A DNA stretch of 64,000 nt from Bradyrhizobium sp. dw_411 (lineage in GTDB: Bacteria; Pseudomonadota; Alphaproteobacteria; Rhizobiales; Xanthobacteraceae): contig NZ_JAAVUY010000005.1 in NCBI RefSeq assembly GCF_018449695.1, forward strand, positions 310,001 to 374,000, read 5' to 3'. The notes beneath the pieces were generated by a model, which did no database searches, was not told where the DNA came from, and saw only the letters and a list, made by a program, of their open reading frames with translations. Positions 17,931 through 27,305 of the stretch are shown one piece after another (the first letter of the stretch is position 1; each line of letters begins with the position of its first letter). Both the position numbers and the translations under genes were made by a program.

Positions 17931-18866
17931 ATGAGTTGGCTCACGGGCTACATACCCGATCTTCCCACCCCCTTCGATGAAGACGGCGAGATCGATTTAA
18001 AGGCGTTTGCGAAGCTGTGCGAATGCCAGATTGCCGCCGGCGTCTCCGCGATCGTGGTCGGCGAAACCACCGGCGAGGCCTCGACGCTAACGCCGGCCGA
18101 GCATTGCACCATCGTTCACGCCGCCGTCGAGACCGCACGTGGCCGCGTTCGCGTCATTGCCGGAGCGGGTTCGAATTCAACCAGCCAGGCCATCGAGCTG
18201 ACACGGCGCGCGGTCGCCGCCGGCGCCGACGCCATCCTCTCGGTCGTGCCTTATTACAACAAGCCGATGCAAGCCGGCATGGTCAGGCACTTTCAGGCGA
18301 TCGCCGGCTCGACCGACCTTCCCATCATCCTGCACGACATTCCCGCCCGGACGGTCCGCGAATTGGCCGACGACACGCTGGTGCAACTGGCGCAATCCAG
18401 GCAATTCATCGGATTGCGCGATGGCTCTGGCGACATCGCGCGGCCGCTTCGGCTGCGGGCGCTATTGCCGAGCGGCTTTCGCCTGTTGTCCGGCGACGAC
18501 GCCACCGCATTGTCCTATCTGGTTCATGGCGGCGATGGCTGTATCTCCAGCGTATCGAATATCGCGCCGCTGCTGTGCCGGGCGATTTTTTCGAGTTGCC
18601 AGCAAGGACGGTTGCCAGCCGCGCGATATCTGCAAAGCCGCCTCGCGCCACTGACGGCGGTGCTCGCCAAGGAAAGCCCGGCGGCCTTGAAATATGCGCT
18701 GTGCCTGCTCGGCTTCATGCACCCGAACACGCGCCTTCCGATCGTCGAATTGAGCCCTGCCGCGAAAGCCGAAGTGGCAAGCGTGATCGCCGGGATTGAC
18801 GACGAAGACCTGGCCTGCCGGAGCGATGGCTGGCGCGAGCCTTACCTGAGCAGGGCCAGGTCTTAG
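17931..18866 (+). CDS. DapA/NanA-superfamily protein lacking the Schiff-base lysine and catalytic tyrosine
   Basis: TIM-barrel protein of 311 residues clearly in the dihydrodipicolinate synthase family. It retains VGETTGEASTL (Thr46, Thr47 of the TTG motif), VVPYYNKPMQAG (Tyr109 region), IPARTV (Arg140) and LLSGDDATAL. However, where E. coli DapA has ILYNVPSRT (Tyr133) this protein has ILHDIPART (His135), and where DapA has IGIKEATG (Lys161) it has IGLRDGSG (Arg163). Both are clear codons in the DNA (CAC and CGC). Without lysine the class I aldolase mechanism is not possible. It may be a regulator, a binding protein or an enzyme with different chemistry. It stands alone in its transcription unit. 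Confidence 0.85.
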   Translation: MSWLTGYIPDLPTPFDEDGEIDLKAFAKLCECQIAAGVSAIVVGETTGEASTLTPAEHCTIVHAAVETARGRVRVIAGAGSNSTSQAIELTRRAVAAGADAILSVVPYYNKPMQAGMVRHFQAIAGSTDLPIILHDIPARTVRELADDTLVQLAQSRQFIGLRDGSGDIARPLRLRALLPSGFRLLSGDDATALSYLVHGGDGCISSVSNIAPLLCRAIFSSCQQGRLPAARYLQSRLAPLTAVLAKESPAALKYALCLLGFMHPNTRLPIVELSPAAKAEVASVIAGIDDEDLACRSDGWREPYLSRARS

Positions 18867-19006
18867 GGAAACCTTGGCCGCGACATTACAGGGACCTTAC
18901 GCGCGGTCGCAGTCGCGCCAATCGCCTGCGGGGAAGTGCCCTGACACGGTGGCAACAGTCTGGTAGACACAGCCAACGTTCATGTCAGGTCCTTAAACCC
19001 GTCTTC

Positions 19007-19435
19007 ATGACAACCCGCATCGCCACTGTTCTCATTCTAGCCTCAACCATGCTGCTGGCGGCCTGCAGCGGCGGCGACCGGTTTTCTTGGGACAGCAGTT
19101 CCTCGAACAGTCCGCCCAGTAGCGCGGCGCCGGCTGCTGGCGCCGCCCCCGCGGCCCCGCCGACCAGTCTCGCCGGCCGATGGACGCTGTCGGCCACAGG
19201 AGCCAGTTCCTGCGCGGTGACGTTCGGCGCCAATGCCAACGCCACCGAGGGCACCATCGCACCCGCGGGCGGCTGCCCGTTCAATTTCTACACCAGCCGG
19301 AAGTGGACCTATACCGAGGCCGGCCTGACGATACGCGACCACAACGCCCAGACCCTGGCGCAACTGGCGCCCGCCGGACCCAGCCGCTTCGAGGGCAAGA
19401 CCGGCGCCGGGCAGGATATCGCGTTGTCTCGGTAG
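19007..19435 (+). CDS. Lipoprotein, AprI/Inh-type metalloprotease inhibitor-like
   Basis: Secreted lipoprotein of 142 residues. A signal peptide ends in a lipobox (LLAACS), so Cys20 should be lipidated. A Ser/Pro/Ala-rich linker (about 28-53) precedes a small beta-rich domain starting LAGRWTLSATGASSCAV, the pattern of the AprI/Inh inhibitors of serralysin-type proteases, with two cysteines (CAV, CPF) likely to form a disulfide. Such lipoproteins are common in Bradyrhizobiaceae without a linked protease gene, and none lies here. Assignment is by pattern only. Confidence 0.75.
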   Translation: MTTRIATVLILASTMLLAACSGGDRFSWDSSSSNSPPSSAAPAAGAAPAAPPTSLAGRWTLSATGASSCAVTFGANANATEGTIAPAGGCPFNFYTSRKWTYTEAGLTIRDHNAQTLAQLAPAGPSRFEGKTGAGQDIALSR

Positions 19436-19445
19436 ATTTGTCGCG

Positions 19446-20048
19446 CTAAAGCCCCCCTCGCCGTCCGAAGCTGGATATCAGCGGCGGCTCGGTTGCACCG
19501 GCCGCGAGTGAACGCTGGACCATGACGGAGTCGGCCCAGCGGCCGTAGCGATAGGCTACGCCCGGCAGCAACCCGACCTTCTGAAAGCCGAACTTCTCGT
19601 GAATGGCCAACGACGCCGTGTTATCGGCATCGATATAGCCGATCATCTGGCGAAAGCCAGATGCCGCGCAGGTGTCGATCAGTTCCTGCATCAAAAGCCG
19701 CCCGACGCCGCGGCCGAGATGCTCGTGATGAACATAGATCGAATGCTTGACCGCGTAGCGATAGGCGGGGCGTTTGCGAAACAGCACCACATAGGCGTAG
19801 CCCACGACTTCGCTGCTACAGACCGCCACCAGATGCGGCAAGCGGTTGCTGCGCAGGTTCTTGCGCCGGTCGCGCCAATCCTCCGGCTCCGGCGTGCCGC
19901 TCTCATCCACACTTTCCTCGATCCCGCGGCGGATATGGCGGCGGTAGATCGCGAGCATCGCCTCGACATCGCCGTCCCGCGAGGGGCGAACCATCACCGG
20001 CTGCTGGTTGGTCATGGATGGGCTTGTCGCCTCAGACGGCTGGTTCAT
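19446..20048 (-). CDS. GNAT-family N-acetyltransferase
   Basis: Acetyltransferase of 200 residues resembling phosphinothricin-type GNATs. Acetyl-CoA binding is indicated by YVHHEHLGRGVGRLLMQELI (about 120-139), with VVGYAYVVLFRKRPAYRYAV before and DADNTASLAIHEKFGFQKVG after. The ATG at 20048 overlaps the TGA of the upstream decarboxylase (ATGA), so the two are translationally coupled. This suggests that it acetylates the amine made by the decarboxylase or protects against a related amine. That is inference; the substrate could also be an unrelated amino acid analogue. Confidence 0.88.
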   Translation of the reverse strand: MNQPSEATSPSMTNQQPVMVRPSRDGDVEAMLAIYRRHIRRGIEESVDESGTPEPEDWRDRRKNLRSNRLPHLVAVCSSEVVGYAYVVLFRKRPAYRYAVKHSIYVHHEHLGRGVGRLLMQELIDTCAASGFRQMIGYIDADNTASLAIHEKFGFQKVGLLPGVAYRYGRWADSVMVQRSLAAGATEPPLISSFGRRGGL

Positions 20049-22402
20049 TCGGAAACCACATAGGTGTGCAACCGGATGCGTCCGGACGCATCGATTTCCC
20101 GGTAAACACCCTGAATCTCGACATCGAATCCGGGGAAGCTGTTGAAGCAGGTCTCGAACATTTTGAGATAGTCGATCATCGGCTGTGCGCGCTCGCTCAG
20201 ACGCTCGCCCGGGACGATCGTGGCGATCCCGGGCGGATAGACCACGAACGGCGTGGTCGCAACGCGGCCGGCGATCGCGTCGATCGGCAGATAGTCGACG
20301 TCGTTGCGCACCAGATAGCGCGCCGCATCGCGCGGCGACATCGCGATCTCAGGCAGGTGCTCTCCGAGGAATTGCCTGGCCTGCAGCGCGCTGACATTGG
20401 CGTCGCGAAAAAAGCCATGCATGTCGGCGCAGAGATCGCGCAACCGCACCTTGGCATAGCGCGCCGCGCGGCGCTGATAGAATTCGGGGATCGCCTCTTC
20501 CAATAACGCGTTGTCGTCATGCAGCTTCTTGAACGCGACAAGCCCGCTGATCAGGGTGCCGGCCTTGCTGGCCTCGACGCCCGGCGTCAGCAAAAACAGC
20601 AGAGAGTTGAGGTCGTTCTTTTCGGCGACGATGCGGTTTTCACGCAGATATTGCGCCACGATCGGCGCCGGAATCCCGTGCGCGGCATAGGCTCCCGTCG
20701 CCGGATCGAATCCAGGCGTCAGGATCGTCAGTTTGTTGGGATCAGTCATCGCAAATCCCGCGGTCAGTTCGGGAAATCCGTGCCAGACCGCGTCCGGCGA
20801 GAGCTGCCAATAGGACGCGTTGGTGGCGAGCAGATCCGTGCTGATCGTTTCCCAGGCGACGTTGTGCACGGCGTTCTCGCGGGACGCGTCGGGGATCGCG
20901 ACGCGGTCGGGTACGAACGGTTCGAAGAACCAGCGCCGTTCGGGGCGCGTCTCTTTCTCTTCGAATTCGCGCCGCACCGCGCGGATTTTCTTGCGCAACT
21001 CGATTCCAAGCCGGATCGTATCGTCCCACAGCACTTCGCCGGAACGCCCCTTCATCATCTGCGCGCCGACATCGAGCGACGCAAACAGCGGATAGAACGG
21101 CGAAGTCGATGCGTGCTGCATGAAACTCTCGTTGAAACGCCGGTGTTCGATCCGGCGTTTCTGACCGCGGATATGGCGATCCTTGATGTGGATCTGCGAA
21201 GCCTGCGAAAAGCTCGCCAACTGCTTGTGGGTCGACTGGGTCGCGATAATGCCCGGCGCGTCGGCATCGAGCGCCGAAAGACCCATCGCGAAACGTCCGG
21301 CGTAGAGCGGATGAAACTTCATGAAGCCGGCCCAGGCCTCATCGAACAGGATGTAGTCGCAGAGGTGGCCGATGCGCTCGAGGATCATCTCGGCACTGTG
21401 AATCGTGCCATCGTAAGTGCATTGCTCGACCACGGCGACACGAAACGGCCGCGGCTTGCGCCAGGCTTCCGGGTCCTTGACCAGCGGATGGTTGCGGATG
21501 CGCTCGCGCAGCGCAGTTTCGTCGAGCGCGTCCCAGCGCATCGGGCCGATCAAGCCCCAGGCGTTTCGCACCGCCGGAATGTAAACGGGAATACCGCCGG
21601 CCATCATCAGCGCGCCATGATGGGCAGCCTTGTGATTGTTGCGGTCGAACAATACGAGATCGCCCTCGGCGACCAGCGAGCCCAGCACCACCTTGTTCGA
21701 TGTCGAGGTGCCGTTGAGCACGAAATAAGTTTTTTCCGCGCCAAAGATCTTCGCGGCTTCCTTTTGCGCCTTCAGCGCCGGGCCCTCGTGCGTCAGGAGA
21801 TCGCCGAGGTCGAGCACCGAATTGTCGAGGTCGTCGCGGAACACGGCTTCACCGAGATGCTCCACAAACACCCGGCCGATCGGGCTGCGGCTGTAAAACA
21901 CGCCGCCATTGTGGCCCGGGCAGGTCCACAGTTGATTGCCCTCCTCGGCATAATCGACCAACGCTCCGAAGAACGGGGTCTTCAGCGTCTCCGCATATTG
22001 CTTGAGCCGGCTGATCAGATTTTTGGCGATGAAGGGCGGTGTCTCCTCGGATAGGAAGACATAACCGTCAATGAAATCGAGCACTTCAACCGGCAGGTCC
22101 TCGAACCGCTTGCGGCGGATCAGGAGGATGATCGGAAAATCGAGGCCGCGGCGGCGCATCAGATTGATCAGCGCGGCGGTTTTGCCTTCCAGGCCTTTCT
22201 TGCCCCAATCGACCACCATGCAGCCGATCGCCGCATCGGTTTGCACCGCGATCTCGGCATCCTCGAGCTTACGCGCCCGCACGACTTCGAAGCCGGAGCG
22301 TTCGATCTCGGTGATGATCTGGTTGAAACGGAGCCCTTCGAGATCGTCGGTGTCGAAGACGGGGGCTGCGAACAGGAAGGTAAAGCGCCGGAAGTAATCC
22401 AT
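20045..22402 (-). CDS. Orn/Lys/Arg-type PLP decarboxylase
   Basis: Large basic amino acid decarboxylase of 785 residues with the full three-part structure: an N-terminal wing/receiver-like domain (1-130), the PLP domain (about 140-560) and a C-terminal domain. PLP-site features are LNGTSTSNKVVLGS, ILFDEAWAGFMKFHP with Asp354, and the lysine Lys393 in ATQSTHKQLASFSQ. The product is a diamine (putrescine, cadaverine or agmatine); the substrate cannot be told from the motifs. It is coupled by a four-base overlap to a GNAT gene. The length fits the inducible bacterial class rather than the eukaryotic-type ODC. Confidence 0.93.
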   Translation of the reverse strand: MDYFRRFTFLFAAPVFDTDDLEGLRFNQIITEIERSGFEVVRARKLEDAEIAVQTDAAIGCMVVDWGKKGLEGKTAALINLMRRRGLDFPIILLIRRKRFEDLPVEVLDFIDGYVFLSEETPPFIAKNLISRLKQYAETLKTPFFGALVDYAEEGNQLWTCPGHNGGVFYSRSPIGRVFVEHLGEAVFRDDLDNSVLDLGDLLTHEGPALKAQKEAAKIFGAEKTYFVLNGTSTSNKVVLGSLVAEGDLVLFDRNNHKAAHHGALMMAGGIPVYIPAVRNAWGLIGPMRWDALDETALRERIRNHPLVKDPEAWRKPRPFRVAVVEQCTYDGTIHSAEMILERIGHLCDYILFDEAWAGFMKFHPLYAGRFAMGLSALDADAPGIIATQSTHKQLASFSQASQIHIKDRHIRGQKRRIEHRRFNESFMQHASTSPFYPLFASLDVGAQMMKGRSGEVLWDDTIRLGIELRKKIRAVRREFEEKETRPERRWFFEPFVPDRVAIPDASRENAVHNVAWETISTDLLATNASYWQLSPDAVWHGFPELTAGFAMTDPNKLTILTPGFDPATGAYAAHGIPAPIVAQYLRENRIVAEKNDLNSLLFLLTPGVEASKAGTLISGLVAFKKLHDDNALLEEAIPEFYQRRAARYAKVRLRDLCADMHGFFRDANVSALQARQFLGEHLPEIAMSPRDAARYLVRNDVDYLPIDAIAGRVATTPFVVYPPGIATIVPGERLSERAQPMIDYLKMFETCFNSFPGFDVEIQGVYREIDASGRIRLHTYVVSE

Positions 22403-22487
22403 CGGTATCCTCGAATGCGTTGATAATTAGCTGTTGGCGCATTCGATGACAGTTCAATGACGATGATTTCCGGCCTCGCAATATTCC

Positions 22488-22521
22488 CAAAAAATACGCC
22501 CCCGGATTCGATCCGAGGGCG
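22488..22521 (-). terminator. Rho-independent terminator after the rraA-like gene
   Basis: On the minus strand a stem pairing CGCCC with GGGCG and CGGAT with ATCCG (one internal mismatch) is followed directly by TATTTTTT. It lies 40 bases past the stop of the rraA-like gene and upstream of the decarboxylase start, so it should separate the two transcripts. Confidence 0.8.
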
Positions 22522-22561
22522 GGAACTATTTTCTTCGCAAATCAAATAAAGTGCGAAGCGG

Positions 22562-23284
22562 TCAGTGAATCTCGGCCGACTTCTTCAGCGCGGCTTTCAG
22601 CTTCTCGAGGGTAAAGTCCGGGCTGCGGGCGATATCGAGAATGGGCGTCTCGCGGCGGCCACAAAGCTCGGCGGCGTCCGGAATTTTCGGGGCGATATCG
22701 TAGGGGATCACGATCGCGCCGTGGCTGTCGGCATGGATGAGATCGTCCGAGCGTACCGTCATGCCGGCCACGCGGACTTCGCCACCGAAAGTCTCGGCGT
22801 GGACCCAGGCGTGAGACGGTCCGACAGAACCCGCCAGCGCCTGGAAGCCCGGTGCCCATTGCGGGATATCGCGGATCGAGCCGTCGGTGATTACGCCGAG
22901 GCAACCCAGCGCCTTGTGCACGTTGCTTTGAACTTCGCCCCAGAACGCGCCGTAGCCGACGTCAGCGCCGTCGATGTCCTGGATCACGGTGATGCGCGGC
23001 CCGATACCGGTGCCCATATATTCGTAATATTCGATGCGGCGCTTGGATTGCTCTTCGGCGGACAGCCCCGACTTGATCACCGAACGGATCGTCACCGTGC
23101 GCGCATAGCCGACCATCGGCGGCAGCTCGGGGAACGGACACACCAGCGGCTTGGTGGTGTAGCCGATCAGACGCCGTTCCGGGGCGACGACTTCCATCGC
23201 GTTGCAGATCGTTGGCGTGTCATAACGCCGGAGCGCTTCAAGCAGTGAAGCGGGCAGCGGCGCGGTCGTGGAATTCGTCGTCAC
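22562..23284 (-). CDS. RraA / HMG-CHA aldolase-family protein
   Basis: Protein of about 240 residues of the RraA-like family, which includes 4-hydroxy-4-methyl-2-oxoglutarate / 4-carboxy-4-hydroxy-2-oxoadipate aldolases and the RNase E regulator RraA. The family core LGCLGVITDGSIRDIPQW and the later SDDLIHADSHGAIVIPYDIA are present. The preferred start is a GTG at 23284 with GGAG nine bases upstream; the frame is open to 23380. The helical C-terminus (LEKLKAALKKS) resembles the aldolase branch. No aromatic-degradation gene lies nearby, so the role is open. A good terminator follows. Confidence 0.82.
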   Translation of the reverse strand: MTTNSTTAPLPASLLEALRRYDTPTICNAMEVVAPERRLIGYTTKPLVCPFPELPPMVGYARTVTIRSVIKSGLSAEEQSKRRIEYYEYMGTGIGPRITVIQDIDGADVGYGAFWGEVQSNVHKALGCLGVITDGSIRDIPQWAPGFQALAGSVGPSHAWVHAETFGGEVRVAGMTVRSDDLIHADSHGAIVIPYDIAPKIPDAAELCGRRETPILDIARSPDFTLEKLKAALKKSAEIH

Positions 23285-23425
23285 AGCGTTTCTCCAGAAT
23301 GCGGGACCGGCCGTTATTGAAGGCCGTATGACAGCCCTATAGCCGAGATCGGGATCGAACCCAACTCGGCTCTCGCTCATGGCAGATATCCGGCAAAAAC
23401 CGCATGCGGCGGCCGAACGGGCGGC

Positions 23426-24313
23426 TCAGTTCAGCCGGGCCGGCCGGTCGTCCTGATCCGGCTCCGTGACGCTGGGCACGAACGGGGCCGCCGGATCTAG
23501 CGGGGCAGCGCCGGGCGGCATTACCGTCTGCGCCGCGGCGGCTTTGCGCTTGTGATCGCGATAGGACTTCCATCCGGCCGGCAGGGCCAGGAGATACATC
23601 ACCGTCATGATGGAAAGCATCTGCCAGGGATAGCCGATCAGAAGCGCAATGAAGAACACCACCGAGACGAAAACCGGCAGCACCATTTCCGGCGGCACCC
23701 GCATCTTCACCGTCTTGCCGGAAAAGACCGGCAGCCGCGAAACCATCAGGAAGCCGATCAGCAGCGTATAGAACGCGGTCAGGATCGCCGGCGGTTGGGA
23801 GAAGCCGAGAAACTGGAAATAAATCGGGAGCATCACCGTGATCGCGCCGGCGGGCGCCGGAATGCCGGTGAAATAGTTCGCCGCAAAGGCAGGCTTGTTC
23901 GGATCGTCCATGGTCGCGTTGAAACGCGCCAGCCGCAGGCCGCCTGAGATCGCGAACACCATCGCGGCGATCCAGCCGCCATTGTTCAATTCATGCAACT
24001 GCCAGAAGTACAGGATGAGACCGGGCGCGACGCCGAAATTGACGAAGTCGGCGAGGCTGTCGAGTTCCGCGCCGAATTTAGACTGGCCCTTGATCATGCG
24101 CGCGACGCGGCCATCGAGGCCATCGAGGACCGCCGCAAACACGATCGCGGCCACCGCCAATTCCATCCGCCCTTCGGTGGACAGGCGGATCGCGGTCAGC
24201 CCGGCGCAGATCGCCAGCAGTGTAATGAAATTGGGCACCAGCATGCGCACCGGGATCGGGCGAAACCGGCGGCGGCGCATTTCAGGAGACTTGGGATCGT
24301 CAGGCATCTGCAT
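23426..24313 (-). CDS. pssA: CDP-diacylglycerol-serine O-phosphatidyltransferase
   Basis: Phosphatidylserine synthase of 295 residues, an inner-membrane CDP-alcohol phosphotransferase. The signature D-G-x2-A-R-x8-G-x3-D-x3-D is seen as DGRVARMIKGQSKFGAELD followed by SLADF. About eight hydrophobic segments span residues 20-245; the last about 50 residues are a charged Pro/Ala-rich tail. ATGs at 24313 and 24307 are both possible. It follows psd by 76 bases on the same strand, so phosphatidylethanolamine synthesis is organised as psd-pssA behind the ABC exporter gene. Confidence 0.93.
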   Translation of the reverse strand: MQMPDDPKSPEMRRRRFRPIPVRMLVPNFITLLAICAGLTAIRLSTEGRMELAVAAIVFAAVLDGLDGRVARMIKGQSKFGAELDSLADFVNFGVAPGLILYFWQLHELNNGGWIAAMVFAISGGLRLARFNATMDDPNKPAFAANYFTGIPAPAGAITVMLPIYFQFLGFSQPPAILTAFYTLLIGFLMVSRLPVFSGKTVKMRVPPEMVLPVFVSVVFFIALLIGYPWQMLSIMTVMYLLALPAGWKSYRDHKRKAAAAQTVMPPGAAPLDPAAPFVPSVTEPDQDDRPARLN

Positions 24314-24389
24314 GGCTAGGCTTATATAGCAAGCGTCGCCCCCTTACGCCATTGCGGCGCTCTGCCGCCCGGCCAGACCGCTTCGATGG

Positions 24390-25088
24390 TTAATCGGCGC
24401 GGTAAGTTCGGCCATTATCGCCCAGCCTGAAATCGGCCAGAATGGTCTCTCCAGCGACCGCGGTCTGCCCTTCCGACACCAGCGACCTCGTGCCTTCCGG
24501 CAAATAGACGTCGAGGCGCGATCCGAACCGGATCAACCCGAACCGCTCGCCGGCTCCGATCGACTGCCCTTCCCGCACGAAAGACACGATCCGCCGCGCC
24601 ACCAGGCCCGCGATCTGGACCACGCCGATACGTCCGTTGGGGGTCGAGATCACCAACGAATTACGTTCATTGTCCTCGCTGGCCTTGTCGAGTTCCGCAT
24701 TGATGAAGGTACCCGGACGATACGCGATCCGGTCGATCCGGCCGGCCACCGGGCTGCGGTTCACATGACAGTTGAACACGCTCATGAAGATCGAGACACG
24801 CGGCAGCGGCTTGTCGCCGAGGCCGAGTTCAGCCGGCGGCAGCACCTGGGCGATCATCGAGACGCGCCCATCGGCCGGCGCGATAACGAGCCCCTCGCGC
24901 ACCGGCGTCACCCGCACCGGATCGCGAAAGAACAGCGCGCACCAGATCGTCAGCACGGTGCCGATCCAGCCGAGCGGCGTCCACAGCCAGAACAGGATCA
25001 GGCTTACCAGCGCAAAGCCACCGATGAACGGATAGCCCTCGGGATGAATCGGCGGAATTTGCGCGCGAATGGAATTGGCAATCGACAT
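24390..25088 (-). CDS. psd: Phosphatidylserine decarboxylase proenzyme
   Basis: Short-type Psd proenzyme of 232 residues that turns phosphatidylserine into phosphatidylethanolamine. Two N-terminal membrane segments (about 20-55) precede [24 protein letters not shown] and ERNSLVI. The self-cleavage site giving the pyruvoyl group is the Gly-Ser in [14 protein letters not shown] near residue 187, shorter than the LGST of the E. coli type and usual for this short class. The ATG at 25088 is used. It sits between the exporter and pssA, 52-76 bases from each. Confidence 0.93.
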   Translation of the reverse strand: MSIANSIRAQIPPIHPEGYPFIGGFALVSLILFWLWTPLGWIGTVLTIWCALFFRDPVRVTPVREGLVIAPADGRVSMIAQVLPPAELGLGDKPLPRVSIFMSVFNCHVNRSPVAGRIDRIAYRPGTFINAELDKASEDNERNSLVISTPNGRIGVVQIAGLVARRIVSFVREGQSIGAGERFGLIRFGSRLDVYLPEGTRSLVSEGQTAVAGETILADFRLGDNGRTYRAD

Positions 25089-25143
25089 CAAAACTCGCTG
25101 TCATCTTTCCCCTCCCCCCAGCGGAGATGGGACCACACTTCGA

Positions 25144-27099
25144 TTATTCGGCAGCGGCCGGTGTTACCAGCGCATCGTTGACCGGCGGCGGTTCGCGGTT
25201 GGGCGCTTCGTTCTCGTCGGCAATCAATGCCAACCTCTCCCGCGCCTCCTGAGCCTCGCGCTGCCTGTTCCACATACTGGCATAAAGTCCGCCGCTTGCC
25301 AAAAGCTGCGCATGCGTGCCGCGCTCGGCGATGCGGCCCTGGTCCAGCACGATGATTTCGTCGGCGCCGACGATCGTGGACAGCCGATGCGCGATTACCA
25401 GCGAGGTGCGGTTGCGCGACACCCGCTCCAGCGCCTCCTGGATTTCGTGCTCGGTGTGACTGTCGAGCGCCGAGGTCGCCTCGTCGAGCACCAGGATCGG
25501 CGGCGCCTTCAAAACAGTCCGCGCGATCGCGACGCGCTGCTTCTCGCCGCCGGACAATTTCAGGCCGCGTTCGCCGACCTGGGTCTCGTAACCCTTCGGC
25601 GACATCCGGATGAAGCCGTCAATCTGCGCCAACCGCGCCGCCGCCTCCACCTCGGCATCCCCAGCATCCCAGCGACCGTAGCGAATGTTGTAGCGGATGG
25701 TGTCGTTGAACAGCACCGTATCCTGCGGGACCATGCCGATCGATGCCCGCAGCGACGATTGCGTGACATTGCGGATATCCTGGCCATCGATCAGGATCTT
25801 GCCGCTCGACACATCATAGAGACGGAACAGCAGTCGCGAGATCGTCGATTTGCCCGCGCCGGACGGACCGACAATCGCGACCGTGTGGCCGGCGGGAACC
25901 TCGAAGCTCAGGCCTTTGAGGATTGGGCGATCGGGATCGTAAGAGAATTGCACGTTTTCGAAACGTACATTGCCTGAAGTCACGACCAGCGGCGTGGCGC
26001 CGGGAATATCCTTGATCTCGGGATTGCGCGACAACACGCCGAACATCTTCTCGATATCGATCACCGCCTGCTTGATCTCGCGATAGACCATGCCCATGAA
26101 ATTCAAGGGCTGATAGAGCTGGATCATCATGGCGTTAACCATGACGAAATCGCCCACTGTGTTTTTGCCGCTGCGCACGCCGATCGCGCACATCACCATG
26201 GTCGCCGTGAGACCCGCGGTGAAGATGATCGCCTGCCCGGTGTTGAGCACCGCCAGCGATGTGTAGGTTTTGACGCTGGCGCGCTCGTAACGCGCCATTG
26301 AGCCGTCGTAGCGCGTGGCCTCGCGTTCTTCGGCGCTGAAATATTTGACGGTTTCGTAATTCAACAGCGAGTCGATCGCCTTGGTGTTGGCGTCGGTGTC
26401 GGACTCGTTCATCTTGCGGCGGATCTCGATCCGCCATTCGGTCGCGATATACGTGTACCACATGAACAGCACGACGGTGATCAGCGTCGCCACCACGTAG
26501 CGCCAGTCGAACTGCCACAACAGCACGCCCGTCAGCAGCGACACCTCGACGACGGTCGGGACCAGTTGCAGGATCACCATCCGCACGATGACTTCGATGC
26601 CGGAACGGCCGCGCTCCAGAACCCGCGTCAGCCCGCCGGTCTTGCGCTCGAGATGAAAGCGCAGCGACAATTCGTGCATGTGGACGAAAGTGCGGTAAGC
26701 GAGCTTGCGCACCGCATGCATCGCGACCCGCGCGAAAATGCCGTCGCGCCATTGGGTCAGAACCGCCATCAATATGCGTAGCCCGCCGTAGCTGATCGTC
26801 ATGATCAGCGGCGAGGCGATCAGCCACGCCGTCCAGTTCGAAGCTTGCACGGGCGCGGTATCGGCCCCCGTCAACGCGTCGATCGCCCATTTGAAGGTGA
26901 ACGGCACCGACAGCGTCGCAACCTTGGCGACCAGCAGCAATACGACCGACCAGACCACGCTCATCTTGAGGTCGGCGCGGTCGCCCGGCCAGATATAGGG
27001 CCACAGGTGCGCCAGCGTCCCGATCAGGGTCGCCTGTTCAATGGACTTGTTGGCGGGCAGCGCCTCTCCGGTGTCCCCGGACGAGTGAGGATGGGCCAT
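25144..27099 (-). CDS. Atm1-type ABC exporter (fused membrane and ATPase domains)
   Basis: Half-size ABC exporter of 651 residues. Six membrane helices occupy about residues 60-350; the nucleotide-binding domain has Walker A GPSGAGKST near 415, signature LSGGEKQRVA near 515 and Walker B ILVLDEATSALDSHTEHE. The membrane domain segments LTGVLLWQFDWRYVVATL and NESDTDANTKAIDSLLNYET are those of the mitochondrial Atm1 / HMT1 group, which exports glutathione-linked sulfur or metal conjugates. The glutathione reductase gene in the window is compatible but not linked. It heads a unit with psd and pssA. Confidence 0.9.
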   Translation of the reverse strand: MAHPHSSGDTGEALPANKSIEQATLIGTLAHLWPYIWPGDRADLKMSVVWSVVLLLVAKVATLSVPFTFKWAIDALTGADTAPVQASNWTAWLIASPLIMTISYGGLRILMAVLTQWRDGIFARVAMHAVRKLAYRTFVHMHELSLRFHLERKTGGLTRVLERGRSGIEVIVRMVILQLVPTVVEVSLLTGVLLWQFDWRYVVATLITVVLFMWYTYIATEWRIEIRRKMNESDTDANTKAIDSLLNYETVKYFSAEEREATRYDGSMARYERASVKTYTSLAVLNTGQAIIFTAGLTATMVMCAIGVRSGKNTVGDFVMVNAMMIQLYQPLNFMGMVYREIKQAVIDIEKMFGVLSRNPEIKDIPGATPLVVTSGNVRFENVQFSYDPDRPILKGLSFEVPAGHTVAIVGPSGAGKSTISRLLFRLYDVSSGKILIDGQDIRNVTQSSLRASIGMVPQDTVLFNDTIRYNIRYGRWDAGDAEVEAAARLAQIDGFIRMSPKGYETQVGERGLKLSGGEKQRVAIARTVLKAPPILVLDEATSALDSHTEHEIQEALERVSRNRTSLVIAHRLSTIVGADEIIVLDQGRIAERGTHAQLLASGGLYASMWNRQREAQEARERLALIADENEAPNREPPPVNDALVTPAAAE

Positions 27100-27305
27100 C
27101 GATCAAAGCCTGGAACAGGCCGGCGACCGGTCTGCCATCGCGGGTGTTTTTTGGTCGGTTTGCATTCTGCCCGGTCATATAGAGTGTTTGAATGCCCCGT
27201 GCACCCCAAACGGAGGTATTTCTTTCACGATTTCCCGCGATTTGCGGATAGATTTGGCTGCCGCCGCGAATCGGGCGGCTTGACGACTTTACGCTGCAGT
27301 GCCAC

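Noticed and set aside
20519..22054. 511-codon frame on the plus strand opposite the decarboxylase
   Set aside because: No recognisable motif; the minus strand encodes a complete, well-conserved enzyme.
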